From Pseudomonas sp. ok272 (lineage in GTDB: Bacteria > Pseudomonadota > Gammaproteobacteria > Pseudomonadales > Pseudomonadaceae): 64,000 bases of DNA. The notes beneath the pieces were generated by a model. It had not been told where the DNA came from. It saw only the letters and a list, made by a program, of their open reading frames with translations, and ran no database searches. Below, piece after piece: positions 21,428 to 31,266 of this stretch. The stretch covers positions 124,001 through 188,000 of the forward strand of contig NZ_FOCB01000006.1 of NCBI RefSeq assembly GCF_900109995.1, given 5' to 3'. The translations under genes were made by a program, and so were the position numbers. The number at the start of each line of letters is the position of its first letter. The stretch's first letter is position 1.

Positions 21428-21517
21428 TTAATCCTCGCGGCGCGCTTCTTCACCGGTGCCACTGGCACCGCAGGCGTAGGCGGCGAGCAAACTGCACAAC
21501 AGCGTATTGAGGGACAT
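21428..21517 (-). CDS. Possible 29-residue hydrophobic peptide
   Basis: A short open frame starting MSLNTLLCSLLAAYACGASG and ending in an acidic/basic tail (GEEARRED). It is preceded by GGAG eight bases before the ATG, and its stop is 60 bp upstream of the LOG start on the same strand. The hydrophobic N-terminus with two cysteines could be a short membrane peptide or a lipoprotein-like leader. Evidence is only the ribosome-binding site and composition; it could be chance. Confidence 0.35.
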   Translation of the reverse strand: MSLNTLLCSLLAAYACGASGTGEEARRED

Positions 21518-21627
21518 GATCGGGACTCCGTCAGGGGGGGCGATAAGCCCGATCTTAAGCCGTCGCGGGGTATTTGGCCGGTAGATTGTTTCGATAAGTG
21601 TCATAGCGTGGAATGTGTATACACTTT

Positions 21628-21641
21628 TTGACGCGTATCAT
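21628..21641 (+). promoter_or_regulatory. Candidate Anr/FNR box upstream of azu
   Basis: TTGACGCGTATCAT matches the TTGAT-N4-ATCAA consensus at 8 of 10 specified positions and is centred about 80 bp before the azurin ATG. In P. aeruginosa azu is activated by Anr under low oxygen (established knowledge), which makes the site credible. The rest of 21518-21713 shows no gene. Confidence 0.6.
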
Positions 21642-21713
21642 AGGAACTTGCGAAGATTTCAGGCAGTCTTCCGTCTTTGCGTCTTTTTGTTAACCCTGCC
21701 TTGGAGATTCACC

Positions 21714-22160
21714 ATGTTCACCAAACTTGTTGCTGCATCCCTGCTGACACTGGCCAGCGGCCAATTGCTGGCTGCGGAATGCAAGGTCACTGTCGATTCG
21801 ACTGATCAGATGTCCTTCAACACCAAGGACATCACCATCGACAAGAGCTGCAAGACCTTCACCGTCGAGCTGACTCACTCCGGCAGCTTGCCGAAGAACG
21901 TCATGGGTCATAACCTGGTGATCAGCAAAACCGCTGACATGCAGCCGATCGCCACCGCGGGCATGGCCGCCGGCATCGACAAGAGCTATCTGCCAGAAGG
22001 TGATGCGCGCATCATCGCCCACACCAAGATCATCGGTGCCGGCGAGAAAGACTCGGTGACCTTCGACGTGTCCAAGCTGACAGCCGGCGAAGCCTACAGC
22101 TTCTTCTGCTCGTTCCCTGGCCACATCGCGATGATGAAAGGCTCCGTGACCCTGAAGTAA
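21714..22160 (+). CDS. azu: Azurin precursor
   Basis: A 148-residue precursor of the periplasmic blue copper protein that carries electrons in denitrification/respiratory branches and redox stress. A 20-residue signal peptide ([20 protein letters not shown]) leaves a 128-residue mature protein, identical in length to P. aeruginosa azurin. All type-1 copper ligands are present in precursor numbering: His66 (VMGHN), Cys132 and His137 (FFCSFPGH), and Met141. The disulfide pair Cys23-Cys46 is also conserved. The start follows TTGGAGATTCACC. Monocistronic, with a terminator about 95 bp downstream. Confidence 0.97.
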   Translation: MFTKLVAASLLTLASGQLLAAECKVTVDSTDQMSFNTKDITIDKSCKTFTVELTHSGSLPKNVMGHNLVISKTADMQPIATAGMAAGIDKSYLPEGDARIIAHTKIIGAGEKDSVTFDVSKLTAGEAYSFFCSFPGHIAMMKGSVTLK

Positions 22161-22191
22161 TCAGGCACACCGCGAGGATTCACGCCGCCCT

Positions 22192-22215
22192 TGTGGGAGC
22201 GGGCTTGCTCGCGAA
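22192..22215. repeat. Single REP element
   Basis: One REP core (TGTGGGAGCGGGCTTGCTCG) in the azu-nadE convergent space, with no inverted partner recognisable. Confidence 0.8.
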
Positions 22216-22252
22216 GACGACGTCAGCCTCGACACACGGCTGACGGCCAAAG

Positions 22253-22289
22253 AAAAACCCGCTGGGGATCACTCCCCAGCGGGTTTTTT
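22253..22289. terminator. Bidirectional terminator between azu and nadE
   Basis: A perfect stem CCCGCTGGGGA/TCCCCAGCGGG with an A5 left arm and T6 right arm. It can serve both convergent genes. Confidence 0.92.
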
Positions 22290-22305
22290 CATGGCCGCAC
22301 GTCAA

Positions 22306-23133
22306 TCACGGCGCAAACGGCATCACCCGCTTGTGGTGCGTCTTGCGATAGGTGTCGCAGATGATCCTGAACGCCTCTTCACGCACCGGCTGGCCGTGCA
22401 GGAAGGCGTCGATCTCGCTGTAGGTCACGCCGTGGGACGCTTCATCCGGCTTGCCGGGCGACAGGTCTTCGAGGTCGGCGGTGGGGATCTTTTCCACCAG
22501 CGATTCCGGTGCGCCGAAATCCCGGGCAATCGCCCGGACCTGGTTCTTCACCAGGCCGCTGAGTGGCGCCAGGTCGCAGGCGCCGTCACCGAACTTGGTG
22601 AAGAACCCCATCACGGCCTCGGCGGCATGGTCGGTGCCGATCACCAGGCCATGGGCGGCGCCGGCGATGGTGTATTGGGCGACCATGCGCATCCGCGCCT
22701 TGGTGTTGCCCAGCACGAAGTCCACCGACACCGCGTGCTTGCCTTCAAAGGCCGCGACTTCATTGGCCAGGGCTTTCACCGCCGGGCCGATGTTGACGGT
22801 GTGGCGCTCGTCGGGGGCGATGAAGTCCACCGCGGCCTGGGCGTCGTGCTCATCGAACTGGGTGTCGTACGGCAGGCGCACGGCGATGAACTTGTAGGCC
22901 GTGTCGCCGGTGCGATCGCGCAGTTGGCGCATGGCGCGCTGGGCCAGGAGGCCGGCCGTCAACGAGTCGACCCCGCCGCTGATGCCCAGCACCAGGGTCT
23001 TGAGCCCGGAATTGACCAGGCAGTCCTGGATAAAGGCGATCCGCCGGGCGATTTCGGCCTCAAGGGCTGCGTGGCCGGTGAAGGGCGGTTGGACCTTGAG
23101 CTGTTCAGCAATCTCACGCTGTACGGCTTGCAT
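22306..23133 (-). CDS. nadE: NH3-dependent NAD+ synthetase
   Basis: A 275-residue NadE that amidates nicotinic acid adenine dinucleotide to NAD+ using ATP and ammonia. The N-type ATP pyrophosphatase P-loop [19 protein letters not shown] (about 46-64) is diagnostic. The protein lacks the glutaminase domain of long-form NadE, so it uses free ammonia. The start [11 protein letters not shown] was chosen for its AAGGAG site; the longer frame would overlap pncB. It begins four bases after pncB ends, and its ribosome-binding site lies inside pncB. Confidence 0.96.
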   Translation of the reverse strand: MQAVQREIAEQLKVQPPFTGHAALEAEIARRIAFIQDCLVNSGLKTLVLGISGGVDSLTAGLLAQRAMRQLRDRTGDTAYKFIAVRLPYDTQFDEHDAQAAVDFIAPDERHTVNIGPAVKALANEVAAFEGKHAVSVDFVLGNTKARMRMVAQYTIAGAAHGLVIGTDHAAEAVMGFFTKFGDGACDLAPLSGLVKNQVRAIARDFGAPESLVEKIPTADLEDLSPGKPDEASHGVTYSEIDAFLHGQPVREEAFRIICDTYRKTHHKRVMPFAP

Positions 23134-23137
23134 GAAT

Positions 23138-24364
23138 TCACTCCTTGCTTGAGTTGCCAGAGAGGGCGGCAGGTACTTGGAACACATGTCGCAAATAGGC
23201 GACGAAATTCGGGTCTTTGCAGTGGGTCTTGCCGGGCTCGTCGCTGATCTTGGCGACGGGCTGGCCATTGCAGGCGGTCATTTTAAGCACGATGCTCATG
23301 GGTTCGACACCGGGAATGTCACAGGTCAGGTTGGTACCAATACCGAAGCTGACATTGATCCGCCCGCGCAACGCGCGAAAGATCTCCAGCGACTTGGGCA
23401 GCGTCAGGCTGTCGGAGAATACCAGGGTCTTGCTCAGCGGCTCGATACCGAGCTGGTGGTAGTGGGCGATGGCTTTTTCGGCCCAGGCAATCGGATCCCC
23501 GGAGTCATGGCGCAGGCCGTCGAAGAGCTTGGCGAAGAACAGGTCGAAGTCGCCGAGAAAGGCGTCGGTGGTGATGCAGTCGGTCAGGGCAATCCCCAGC
23601 AGGCCACGGTACTCGCGCACCCAGCAGTCGAGGGCGGCGATCTGGCTGTCGATCAGTCGTGGACCGAGTTGCTGGTGGGCCATGATCCACTCATGGGCCA
23701 TGGTGCCCAGCGGTTTCATGTCCATCTCGCGGGACAGGTGCACGTTGCTGGTACCGACGAAGCGTCCGGGGAAGTCATGCTTGAGCACGTTCACCACTTC
23801 CTCCTGTACGCGGTAGGAAAACCGCCGGCGGGTGCCGAAATCGGCCACCTGCAGTTCGGACAATTCGTCGCTGCTGGCGTTGGCCGACAACCAGTCGAAC
23901 TTGCGATACAGCTGCTCGCGGGCCTGTCCCAGGACGATTGCCTGGTAGCGATAGCGGTTGCGCACCTCACTGACCATCGCCAGCAGTGGCACCTCGAACA
24001 GAATCACATGCAGCCACGGTCCGCGCAGGCGGATAAACAGCTCGCCGTTCTCGATGCCGGTGTGGATGTAGCGCAGGTTGAAGCGGAACAGCCCGAGAAA
24101 GCGCAGGAAGTCCGGCTTGAGGAAGCTGATGCGCTCCAGGAAGCTCAGTTGGTCGGCGCTCAGGCTCAACTCGGCCAGGCGCTCGATCTGGAAGCGGATC
24201 TCTGCAAGGTAAGGCTTGAGGTCCTCGCTGTTACGGCAGCGGAACTCCCATTCGACTTCCACGTTGGGGTAGTTGTGCAGCACCGCCTGCATCATCGTCA
24301 GCTTGTAGAAGTCTGTGTCGAGCAGGTTCTGCACGATGCGATCGCCAAATACGCTCTCGCTCAT
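23138..24364 (-). CDS. pncB: Nicotinate phosphoribosyltransferase
   Basis: A 408-residue PncB that converts nicotinate and PRPP to nicotinate mononucleotide, the entry step of the Preiss-Handler NAD salvage route. The N-terminus has [21 protein letters not shown], and the core contains [21 protein letters not shown] and [13 protein letters not shown]. The start at MSESVFGDR gives normal family length. It is cotranscribed with nadE (four-base gap), so the first and last salvage enzymes are made together. Confidence 0.96.
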   Translation of the reverse strand: MSESVFGDRIVQNLLDTDFYKLTMMQAVLHNYPNVEVEWEFRCRNSEDLKPYLAEIRFQIERLAELSLSADQLSFLERISFLKPDFLRFLGLFRFNLRYIHTGIENGELFIRLRGPWLHVILFEVPLLAMVSEVRNRYRYQAIVLGQAREQLYRKFDWLSANASSDELSELQVADFGTRRRFSYRVQEEVVNVLKHDFPGRFVGTSNVHLSREMDMKPLGTMAHEWIMAHQQLGPRLIDSQIAALDCWVREYRGLLGIALTDCITTDAFLGDFDLFFAKLFDGLRHDSGDPIAWAEKAIAHYHQLGIEPLSKTLVFSDSLTLPKSLEIFRALRGRINVSFGIGTNLTCDIPGVEPMSIVLKMTACNGQPVAKISDEPGKTHCKDPNFVAYLRHVFQVPAALSGNSSKE

Positions 24365-24472
24365 AACGGGTATCTCCAGGCTGGCCGCAGCCTTCACGCA
24401 GTTTCAATGAATGGGCGTAGTGGCGCATATCGGCGGTGGTGATTGCCAGTGATTTTTAAGGCAAAGGGGCCG

Positions 24473-24563
24473 TGTGGGAGTGGGCTTGCTCACGAAGAGG
24501 TCGGCACTGCCAGCACCAATGTTGACTGACCCGGCGCCTTCGCGGGCAAGCCCGCTCCCACAG
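24473..24563. repeat. REPIN upstream of pncB
   Basis: An inverted pair (GTGGGAGTGGGCTTGCTCAC / CGCGGGCAAGCCCGCTCCCA). It abuts the 3' end of the LysR gene; the pncB promoter should lie in the remaining ~100 bp. Confidence 0.88.
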
Positions 24564-24574
24564 GGGCTAGATGG

Positions 24575-25474
24575 TCAGCTCGGGTCATCGATCTGCTCCA
24601 GCATCCACTTCACGAAGTCCCGCACCTTGGGGACGCCGGCCGAGTGTTCCGGGTAGGCCAGGTAATAGGCGTCGGTGCTGGACATGGCGTGCGGCCAGGC
24701 GATCACCAGCTTGCCGTCGGCCAGTTCTTCTTCCACCAGGAACCTTGGCAGCAGGGCGACGCCACAGCCGACCTGGGCGGCGCGGATGCACATGTAGAAG
24801 GTGTCGAAGCGCGGGCCATGGTAGCTGTGTTCGGTCGAGTGGCCCTGGCTGTCGAACCAGTCGTGCCAGGCCTGGGGGCGCGAGGCGATTTGCAGCAGCA
24901 CCAGGTCGGTCAGTTGGGTTGGATCGGTGAAGGGCTGGGTCGGCAGGCTGTCAGGGGAACACACTGCGACCAGTTCTTCGCCGAACAGCTTCAGGCACTC
25001 GGTGCCCGGCCGGGAACCCTGGCCGAAGTAGAACGCCAGGTCGCTGCCGCCTTGCAGTAACTCATCGGCCTCCTGCTCGGCGCACAGGTCCAGGTGGATG
25101 TGCGGATGGCGCAGGCGCCAGCCCTTGAGCCGTGGCACCAGCCAGCGCGCACCGAAGGTAGGTGGCGTCGACACCCGCAGGACTTCGGTCTCGCCGCCGT
25201 AGGAGCGCAGGTAATGGGTCGACATCTCGACCTGGGTAAGGATCTTTCGGACTTCTACCAGGTACAAATCACCGGCCGGGGTCATTTGCAGGCGGCGCCG
25301 CACCCGACGGAACAGCAGGTGCTGCAGCAGCTCCTCAAGTTGCGCGACCTGCTTGCTCACGGCACTCTGGGTCAGGTTCAACTCTTCGGCGGCGCGGGTG
25401 AAGCTCAGGTGGCGGGTGACCGCTTCAAAACACTGCAAGGCAGTGATGGACGGCAAGTGGCGTTTATTCAGCAT
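24575..25474 (-). CDS. LysR-family regulator divergent from amaB
   Basis: A 299-residue LysR-type regulator of the GcvA-like subgroup. The N-terminal winged helix-turn-helix is ITALQCFEAVTRHLSFTRAA..LNLTQSAVSKQVAQLE (residues about 10-50). The co-inducer domain is the usual two-lobed fold (VLRVSTPPTFGARWLVPRL). It is transcribed divergently from amaB across 164 bp, which suggests it controls the lysine/pipecolate genes. P. putida has, as I recall, a LysR gene in the same position. Target and inducer are inferred. Confidence 0.88.
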   Translation of the reverse strand: MLNKRHLPSITALQCFEAVTRHLSFTRAAEELNLTQSAVSKQVAQLEELLQHLLFRRVRRRLQMTPAGDLYLVEVRKILTQVEMSTHYLRSYGGETEVLRVSTPPTFGARWLVPRLKGWRLRHPHIHLDLCAEQEADELLQGGSDLAFYFGQGSRPGTECLKLFGEELVAVCSPDSLPTQPFTDPTQLTDLVLLQIASRPQAWHDWFDSQGHSTEHSYHGPRFDTFYMCIRAAQVGCGVALLPRFLVEEELADGKLVIAWPHAMSSTDAYYLAYPEHSAGVPKVRDFVKWMLEQIDDPS

Positions 25475-25638
25475 CGGGAGTCCTTTGTTCTTGTTGCAAC
25501 GCTTTGCATGAATAAAGGGAATGATATCTCGCCTAATCGTCGTTTGTTGGCAAGTCTCGGGGCAGCTACAACTAATGGCCTGAAGCCGCGCGTCAGAGGG
25601 CGGCGAACTTTATGTCTTATCTGTTGAAGGAGTGACCC

Positions 25639-27129
25639 ATGGTTGCCGCATTGCTCGATCGCTTGGGGGTGAACCCGGCCCAGTACCAGAACGGCAAAAC
25701 GCCGGTGCATTCACCGATCGACGGCAGTGTGATCGCCTCGGTGAACTGGCAAGGGGCCGCCGAAGTCGAGCAGCAGGTCACGCGTGCCGAGCATGCGTTC
25801 GAGCTGTGGCGCAAGGTGCCGGCGCCGCGTCGCGGCGAACTGGTGCGCCAGTTCGGCGAAGTGTTGCGTGAATACAAGGCTGACCTCGGCGAGCTGGTGT
25901 CGTGGGAAGCCGGCAAGATCACCCAGGAAGGCCTGGGTGAAGTGCAAGAGATGATCGACATCTGCGACTTCGCCGTCGGCCTGTCTCGCCAACTGTACGG
26001 CTTGACCATCGCCTCCGAGCGTCCGGGCCACCACATGCGTGAGACCTGGCATCCGCTGGGGGTGGTCGGGGTGATCAGTGCGTTCAACTTCCCGGTCGCG
26101 GTCTGGGCCTGGAACACCACGCTGGCCCTGGTGTGTGGCAACCCGGTGATCTGGAAACCGTCGGAGAAAACCCCGCTCACCGCGCTGGCCTGCCAGGCAC
26201 TGTTCGAGCGTGTGCTGAAGAATTTCAGCGATGCGCCGCCGTACTTGAGTCAAGTGATCATCGGCGGCCGCGATGCCGGCGCCGCGCTGGTGGACGATCC
26301 GCGCGTGGCCTTGATCAGCGCCACCGGCAGCACCCGCATGGGCCGCGAGGTGGCGCCGAAAATCGCCGCGCGCTTTGCCCGCAGCATTCTGGAGCTGGGC
26401 GGTAACAACGCGATGATCCTCGGCCCCAGCGCCGACCTGGACATGGCCGTACGGGCGATCCTGTTCAGCGCCGTCGGCACCGCCGGCCAGCGCTGCACCA
26501 CCTTGCGCCGGCTGATTGCCCACGAATCGGTCAAGGAAGAGATCGTCGCTCGCCTCAAGACGGCCTACGCCAAGGTGCGCATCGGCCACCCGCTGGAAGG
26601 CAACCTGGTCGGCCCGCTGATCGACAAGCACAGCTTCGACGCCATGCAGGACGCGCTGGAGCAAGCCCTGAGCGAAGGCGGCCGGGTGTTCGGCGGCAAG
26701 CGCCAGCTGGAAGAGACGTTCCCCAACGCCTACTACGTGTCGCCGGCCATCGTCGAAATGCCTGAGCAAAGCGACGTGGTGTGCAGCGAAACCTTCGCCC
26801 CGATCCTGTACGTGGTCGGCTACACCGAGTTCGCCGAGGCGCTGCGCCTGAACAACGGCGTGCCACAAGGCTTGTCCTCGTGCATCTTCACCACGGACGT
26901 GCGTGAGGCCGAGCAGTTCATGTCGGCGGTGGGCAGCGATTGCGGGATCGCCAACGTCAACATCGGCCCGAGCGGCGCGGAAATCGGCGGCGCGTTTGGT
27001 GGCGAGAAAGAAACCGGTGGCGGCCGCGAGTCCGGCTCCGACGCCTGGCGCGGCTACATGCGCCGCCAGACCAACACCGTCAACTATTCGCTGGAACTGC
27101 CGTTGGCGCAGGGGATTACCTTCGATTAA
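25639..27129 (+). CDS. amaB: L-piperidine-6-carboxylate / alpha-aminoadipate semialdehyde dehydrogenase
   Basis: A 496-residue ALDH7-class dehydrogenase that oxidises piperideine-6-carboxylate (open form: 2-aminoadipate 6-semialdehyde) to 2-aminoadipate. It shows the NAD(P)-binding VVGVISAFNFPVAVWAWN and IWKPSEKTPLT, the general base Glu252 in LELGGNN, and the nucleophile Cys286 in GTAGQRCTTLRR. Placement with amaA downstream and a LysR upstream matches the P. putida D-lysine/pipecolate cluster. AAGGAG precedes the ATG. A REPIN separates it from amaA. Confidence 0.92.
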   Translation: MVAALLDRLGVNPAQYQNGKTPVHSPIDGSVIASVNWQGAAEVEQQVTRAEHAFELWRKVPAPRRGELVRQFGEVLREYKADLGELVSWEAGKITQEGLGEVQEMIDICDFAVGLSRQLYGLTIASERPGHHMRETWHPLGVVGVISAFNFPVAVWAWNTTLALVCGNPVIWKPSEKTPLTALACQALFERVLKNFSDAPPYLSQVIIGGRDAGAALVDDPRVALISATGSTRMGREVAPKIAARFARSILELGGNNAMILGPSADLDMAVRAILFSAVGTAGQRCTTLRRLIAHESVKEEIVARLKTAYAKVRIGHPLEGNLVGPLIDKHSFDAMQDALEQALSEGGRVFGGKRQLEETFPNAYYVSPAIVEMPEQSDVVCSETFAPILYVVGYTEFAEALRLNNGVPQGLSSCIFTTDVREAEQFMSAVGSDCGIANVNIGPSGAEIGGAFGGEKETGGGRESGSDAWRGYMRRQTNTVNYSLELPLAQGITFD

Positions 27130-27159
27130 ACCCATCCCTTGAACCTATGAAAATCCCCT

Positions 27160-27248
27160 GTGGGAGCGGGCTTGCCCGCGAAGAGGCCATCACATTCGAT
27201 GTCTATGTTGGCTGTGCCGACGTCTTCGCGGGCAAGCCCGCTCCCACA
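27160..27248. repeat. REPIN between amaB and amaA
   Basis: An inverted pair of GTGGGAGCGGGCTTGCCCGC around a ~40-bp spacer. It lies inside what is probably one transcription unit and could protect the upstream message or reduce read-through into amaA. Confidence 0.9.
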
Positions 27249-27289
27249 CTTAATGGTGTGTTGATTAGGTTTCTGATCGGAGTCTGGCA

Positions 27290-28573
27290 ATGCCGTTACT
27301 GGACGAATGCTTATGGGAAAAACTGACGCCGCAACGGCCTGACCGGGCGGCGCTCAGTGGCGAGGTCACGGCGGATGTCTGCGTGATCGGCGCCGGGTTT
27401 ACCGGGTTGTCGGCGGCCGTGCATTTGCTGGAGCAGGGCAAGCGGGTGTGTGTGCTCGAAGCCCAGCGCTGCGGGCAAGGGGGCTCGGGACGCAATGTCG
27501 GGCTGGTGAATGCGGGCATGTGGATCCCCCCGGACGACATCGAAGCCGGGTTTGGCACGGCGGTTGGCAGCCAGCTCAACCGCATGCTCGGCGCCGCACC
27601 GGCCCTGGTGTTCAGCCTGGTCGACAAGTACGGCATCGACTGCCAGTTGCGTCGCGAAGGCACCTTGCACATGGCCCACAACGCCCGCGGTGAAGCGGAT
27701 TTGCGCAGTCGCGAAGCACAATGGAAGCGCCGTGGCGCGCCGGTCGAACTGTTGACCGGGGCCGCCTGCGAGCAAGCCACCGGCACGCAAAAGATTGCTG
27801 CCGCGTTGCTTGATCGGCGTGCCGGCACGCTCAACCCGATGGCCTACACCACCGGGTTGGCCAATGCCGCAGTGAACCTGGGTGGCCGTTTGTTCGATCA
27901 CAGCGCGGTTACCCGCCTGGAGCGCCAGGGCCAGCGTTGGTCGGTGCAAACGGCGGGTGGTTCGGTGCTGGCCGAGCAAGTAGTGATCGCTTCTAACGCT
28001 TATACCGAGGGCGATTGGACCGAATTGCGGCGTAACTTCTTCCCCGGTTACTACTACCAGGTGGCCTCCCGGCCGCTGACCGATGACGCGGCCCAACGCA
28101 TTCTGCCGGGTGGGCAGGGTTCGTGGGACACCCGCCAGGTCTTGAGCAGCATCCGCCGCGACCAGGAGGGCCGCTTGTTGCTCGGCAGCCTGGGCAACGG
28201 CAATCAAAAACCGGCGTGGTTCCTCAAGGCGTGGGCCGACCGGGTGCAGCAGCATTACTTTCCGTACCTCAAGCCGGTGGAGTGGGAGTGTACGTGGACC
28301 GGCTGCATCGCCTTTACCCCGGACCACTTGATGCGCCTGTTCGAACCGGCCCCCGGCCTGGTCGCGGTCACCGGCTACAACGGCCGTGGCGTGACCACTG
28401 GCACGGTAGTCGGCAAGGCGTTTGCCGACTACCTGTGTCACGGCGACCCCCAGGCCTTGCCGATACCTTTCGCGCCCATGCAGCCGTTGGCCGGGGTGGG
28501 TGTACGCAGTTGCCTGTACGAGGTCGGTTTCTCCCTCTATCACGCGGGCCAATGCCTACGAATTGTCATTTGA
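27290..28573 (+). CDS. amaA: L-pipecolate oxidase, FAD-dependent
   Basis: A 427-residue DAO-family flavoprotein that oxidises L-pipecolate to piperideine-6-carboxylate, the substrate of AmaB. The FAD dinucleotide-binding fold is DVCVIGAGFTGLSAAVHLLE (about 25-45), followed by VCVLEAQRCGQGGSGRNVG. A C-terminal FAD contact is TGYNGRGVTTGTVVGKAFAD. Assignment as AmaA rather than another DAO-family amine oxidase rests on the amaB neighbour and gene order. Confidence 0.85.
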   Translation: MPLLDECLWEKLTPQRPDRAALSGEVTADVCVIGAGFTGLSAAVHLLEQGKRVCVLEAQRCGQGGSGRNVGLVNAGMWIPPDDIEAGFGTAVGSQLNRMLGAAPALVFSLVDKYGIDCQLRREGTLHMAHNARGEADLRSREAQWKRRGAPVELLTGAACEQATGTQKIAAALLDRRAGTLNPMAYTTGLANAAVNLGGRLFDHSAVTRLERQGQRWSVQTAGGSVLAEQVVIASNAYTEGDWTELRRNFFPGYYYQVASRPLTDDAAQRILPGGQGSWDTRQVLSSIRRDQEGRLLLGSLGNGNQKPAWFLKAWADRVQQHYFPYLKPVEWECTWTGCIAFTPDHLMRLFEPAPGLVAVTGYNGRGVTTGTVVGKAFADYLCHGDPQALPIPFAPMQPLAGVGVRSCLYEVGFSLYHAGQCLRIVI

Positions 28574-28865
28574 ACAGGGCTATTTGTGCCGACGGGCAGC
28601 AGTTTTCCAGGTTGCGACTAGCCTGTAGTGGTGCGGGTTGTAGCAGTTCCTGCACCAGCAGTGTGCAGTTCGGTGACGCGGGCTGTTACAGATGGGTTGC
28701 ACGTCGTTTCTGCCAATGGTTGCAATGCTGGCACGCGCAGGTTGCGCCTTTAAAAAACAATGGTTTTACCTTTCGCGTTCCAGACGGTTGCACGCCCCAT
28801 GGAAAAGGGCCCGAAACCGTCGACAAAACAATCAGGCAGCAACGTGTTCAAGAATAAAAAACCAA
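28574..28865 (+). promoter_or_regulatory. Upstream activating region of the livK-type operon
   Basis: No gene is supported in the 363-bp space between amaA and the binding-protein gene. It contains an imperfect 9-bp dyad TGGTGCGGG/CCTGCACCA at 28629-28657. It also has four GGTTGC[AG] motifs near 28691, 28719, 28740 and 28786, spaced upstream of the sigma-54 promoter. This is where an enhancer-binding activator would be expected. The link is inferred. Confidence 0.4.
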
Positions 28866-28881
28866 TGGCACGGCCCTTGCT
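28866..28881 (+). promoter_or_regulatory. Sigma-54 (RpoN) promoter of the branched-chain amino acid transporter
   Basis: TGGCACGGCCCTTGCT matches the -24/-12 consensus TGGCAC-N5-TTGCW at every specified base. It lies 55 bp before the binding-protein ATG. Confidence 0.85.
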
Positions 28882-28936
28882 CTGAGCATTGAGTGACGTC
28901 GCAGTGCCAACTATAAAAAACTTGGAGCACCACCTC

Positions 28937-30070
28937 ATGTCCCAGACGTTTTACAAGAAAGGCTTTCTGGCCCTCGCCGTGGCAACGGCGCTGGGTGTTT
29001 CTGCATTTGCTCAGGCTGACATCAAGATCGGCGTAGCGGGACCCATGACAGGTGCCAACGCGGCATTTGGCGAGCAGTACATGAAAGGTGCTCAGGCGGC
29101 AGCGGATGCCGTCAACGCAGCGGGTGGCGTCAATGGCGAGAAGATCGTGCTGGTCAAGGGCGATGACGCCTGCGAGCCGAAACAGGCCGTGACCGTTGCC
29201 AAGGACCTGGTCAACCAGAAGGTGGCGGGTGTGGTCGGGCACTTCTGTTCGTCCTCGACCATTCCAGCCTCGGAAATCTATGACGAGGCCGGGGTGATTG
29301 CGATCACGCCAGGCTCCACCAACCCCCAAGTCACCGAGCGCGGCCTGAGCGCCATGTTCCGCATGTGCGGGCGTGACGACCAACAAGGCATCGTGGCCGG
29401 CGACTACATCGTCGATGTGCTCAAGGGCAAGAAAGTCGCAGTCATCCACGACAAGGACACCTATGGCCAGGGCCTGGCGGACGCGACCAAGGCACAGTTG
29501 ATCAAGCGCGGCGTGACCCCGGTGATCTACGAGGGCCTGACCCGTGGCGAAAAAGACTTCAGCGCCCTGGTGACCAAGATCCGTGCCGCCGGTGCCGACG
29601 TGGTCTACTTCGGTGGCCTGCACCCGGAAGCCGGTCCGCTGGTCAAGCAACTGCGCACCGAGGGCCTGAAGGACGTCAAGTTCATGTCTGACGATGGTGT
29701 CGTCACCGACGAACTGGTGACCACCGCTGGCGGCCCGCAATACGTTGACGGTGTGCTGATGACCTTCGGCGCCGACCCGCGCCTGTTGCCAGAGAGCAAG
29801 GCGGTGGTGGAGCAATTCCGCAAGGCCGGTACTGAGCCTGAAGGCTACACCCTGTACGCGTACGCCTCGGTCCAGGCCCTGGCCGACGCCTTCAATGGCG
29901 CCAAGTCCAACAAAGGCGAAGACGCCGCCAAGTGGCTCAAGGCTCACCCGGTGAAAACCGTCATGGGCGAGAAAGCCTGGGACAGCAAGGGCGACCTGAA
30001 AGTCTCCGACTATGTGGTTTACCAGTGGGACGCGAGCGGTAAATACCATCAGCTCGAAAAACAGAAGTGA
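28937..30070 (+). CDS. Branched-chain amino acid ABC transporter, periplasmic binding protein
   Basis: A 377-residue secreted protein of the LivJ/LivK/BraC family. The signal peptide (KKGFLALAVATALGVSAFAQA) ends near residue 26, followed by DIKIGVAGPMTGANAAFGEQ. Signature segments GDDACEPKQAVTVAKDLVN, GHFCSSSTIPASEIYDEAG and YGQGLADATKA fit the two-lobed type I fold; the paired cysteines (in GDDACEP and VGHFCSS) are those that form the family disulfide. It captures leucine, isoleucine and valine in homologues; the exact ligand here is not determined. TGGAG supports the start. The other four subunits follow. Confidence 0.92.
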   Translation: MSQTFYKKGFLALAVATALGVSAFAQADIKIGVAGPMTGANAAFGEQYMKGAQAAADAVNAAGGVNGEKIVLVKGDDACEPKQAVTVAKDLVNQKVAGVVGHFCSSSTIPASEIYDEAGVIAITPGSTNPQVTERGLSAMFRMCGRDDQQGIVAGDYIVDVLKGKKVAVIHDKDTYGQGLADATKAQLIKRGVTPVIYEGLTRGEKDFSALVTKIRAAGADVVYFGGLHPEAGPLVKQLRTEGLKDVKFMSDDGVVTDELVTTAGGPQYVDGVLMTFGADPRLLPESKAVVEQFRKAGTEPEGYTLYAYASVQALADAFNGAKSNKGEDAAKWLKAHPVKTVMGEKAWDSKGDLKVSDYVVYQWDASGKYHQLEKQK

Positions 30071-30088
30071 CATGAACCCCAGGTCTGG

Positions 30089-30179
30089 TGTGGGAGCGAG
30101 CCTGCTCGCGAAGAGGGCAACACCGTCAGCCGTAATGTTGGCTGGCGCGCCGAATTCGCGAGCAGGCTCGCTCCCACAC
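30089..30179. repeat. REPIN between livK-type and livH-type genes
   Basis: An inverted pair of GTGGGAGCGAGCCTGCTCGC. Lying just after the binding-protein gene, it may protect that message and allow excess binding protein over membrane subunits, as REP sequences do in other periplasmic transport operons. Confidence 0.9.
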
Positions 30180-30348
30180 TGGGATGTCGCTGTGATGGAC
30201 ACCGTGCTCGCTTGAGTGTCCAGCAACGACTGAGGTTGCCTTGTGTCTGTTTGTCTTCCAAGAGACGCACACGTTGATACCTGCACGCGTCTTTGATGGC
30301 TCGTGCGGTGCCCCAGGTGTGCGCGCTCTCACTGCGTGAGATTGCGTT

Positions 30349-31263
<915 letters not shown>

Positions 31264-31266
31264 GCG

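Noticed and set aside
28123..28857. 244-codon plus-strand frame overlapping the amaA 3' end and continuing downstream
   Set aside because: The first half is amaA in another frame; the rest runs through the regulatory region. Composition is not protein-like.
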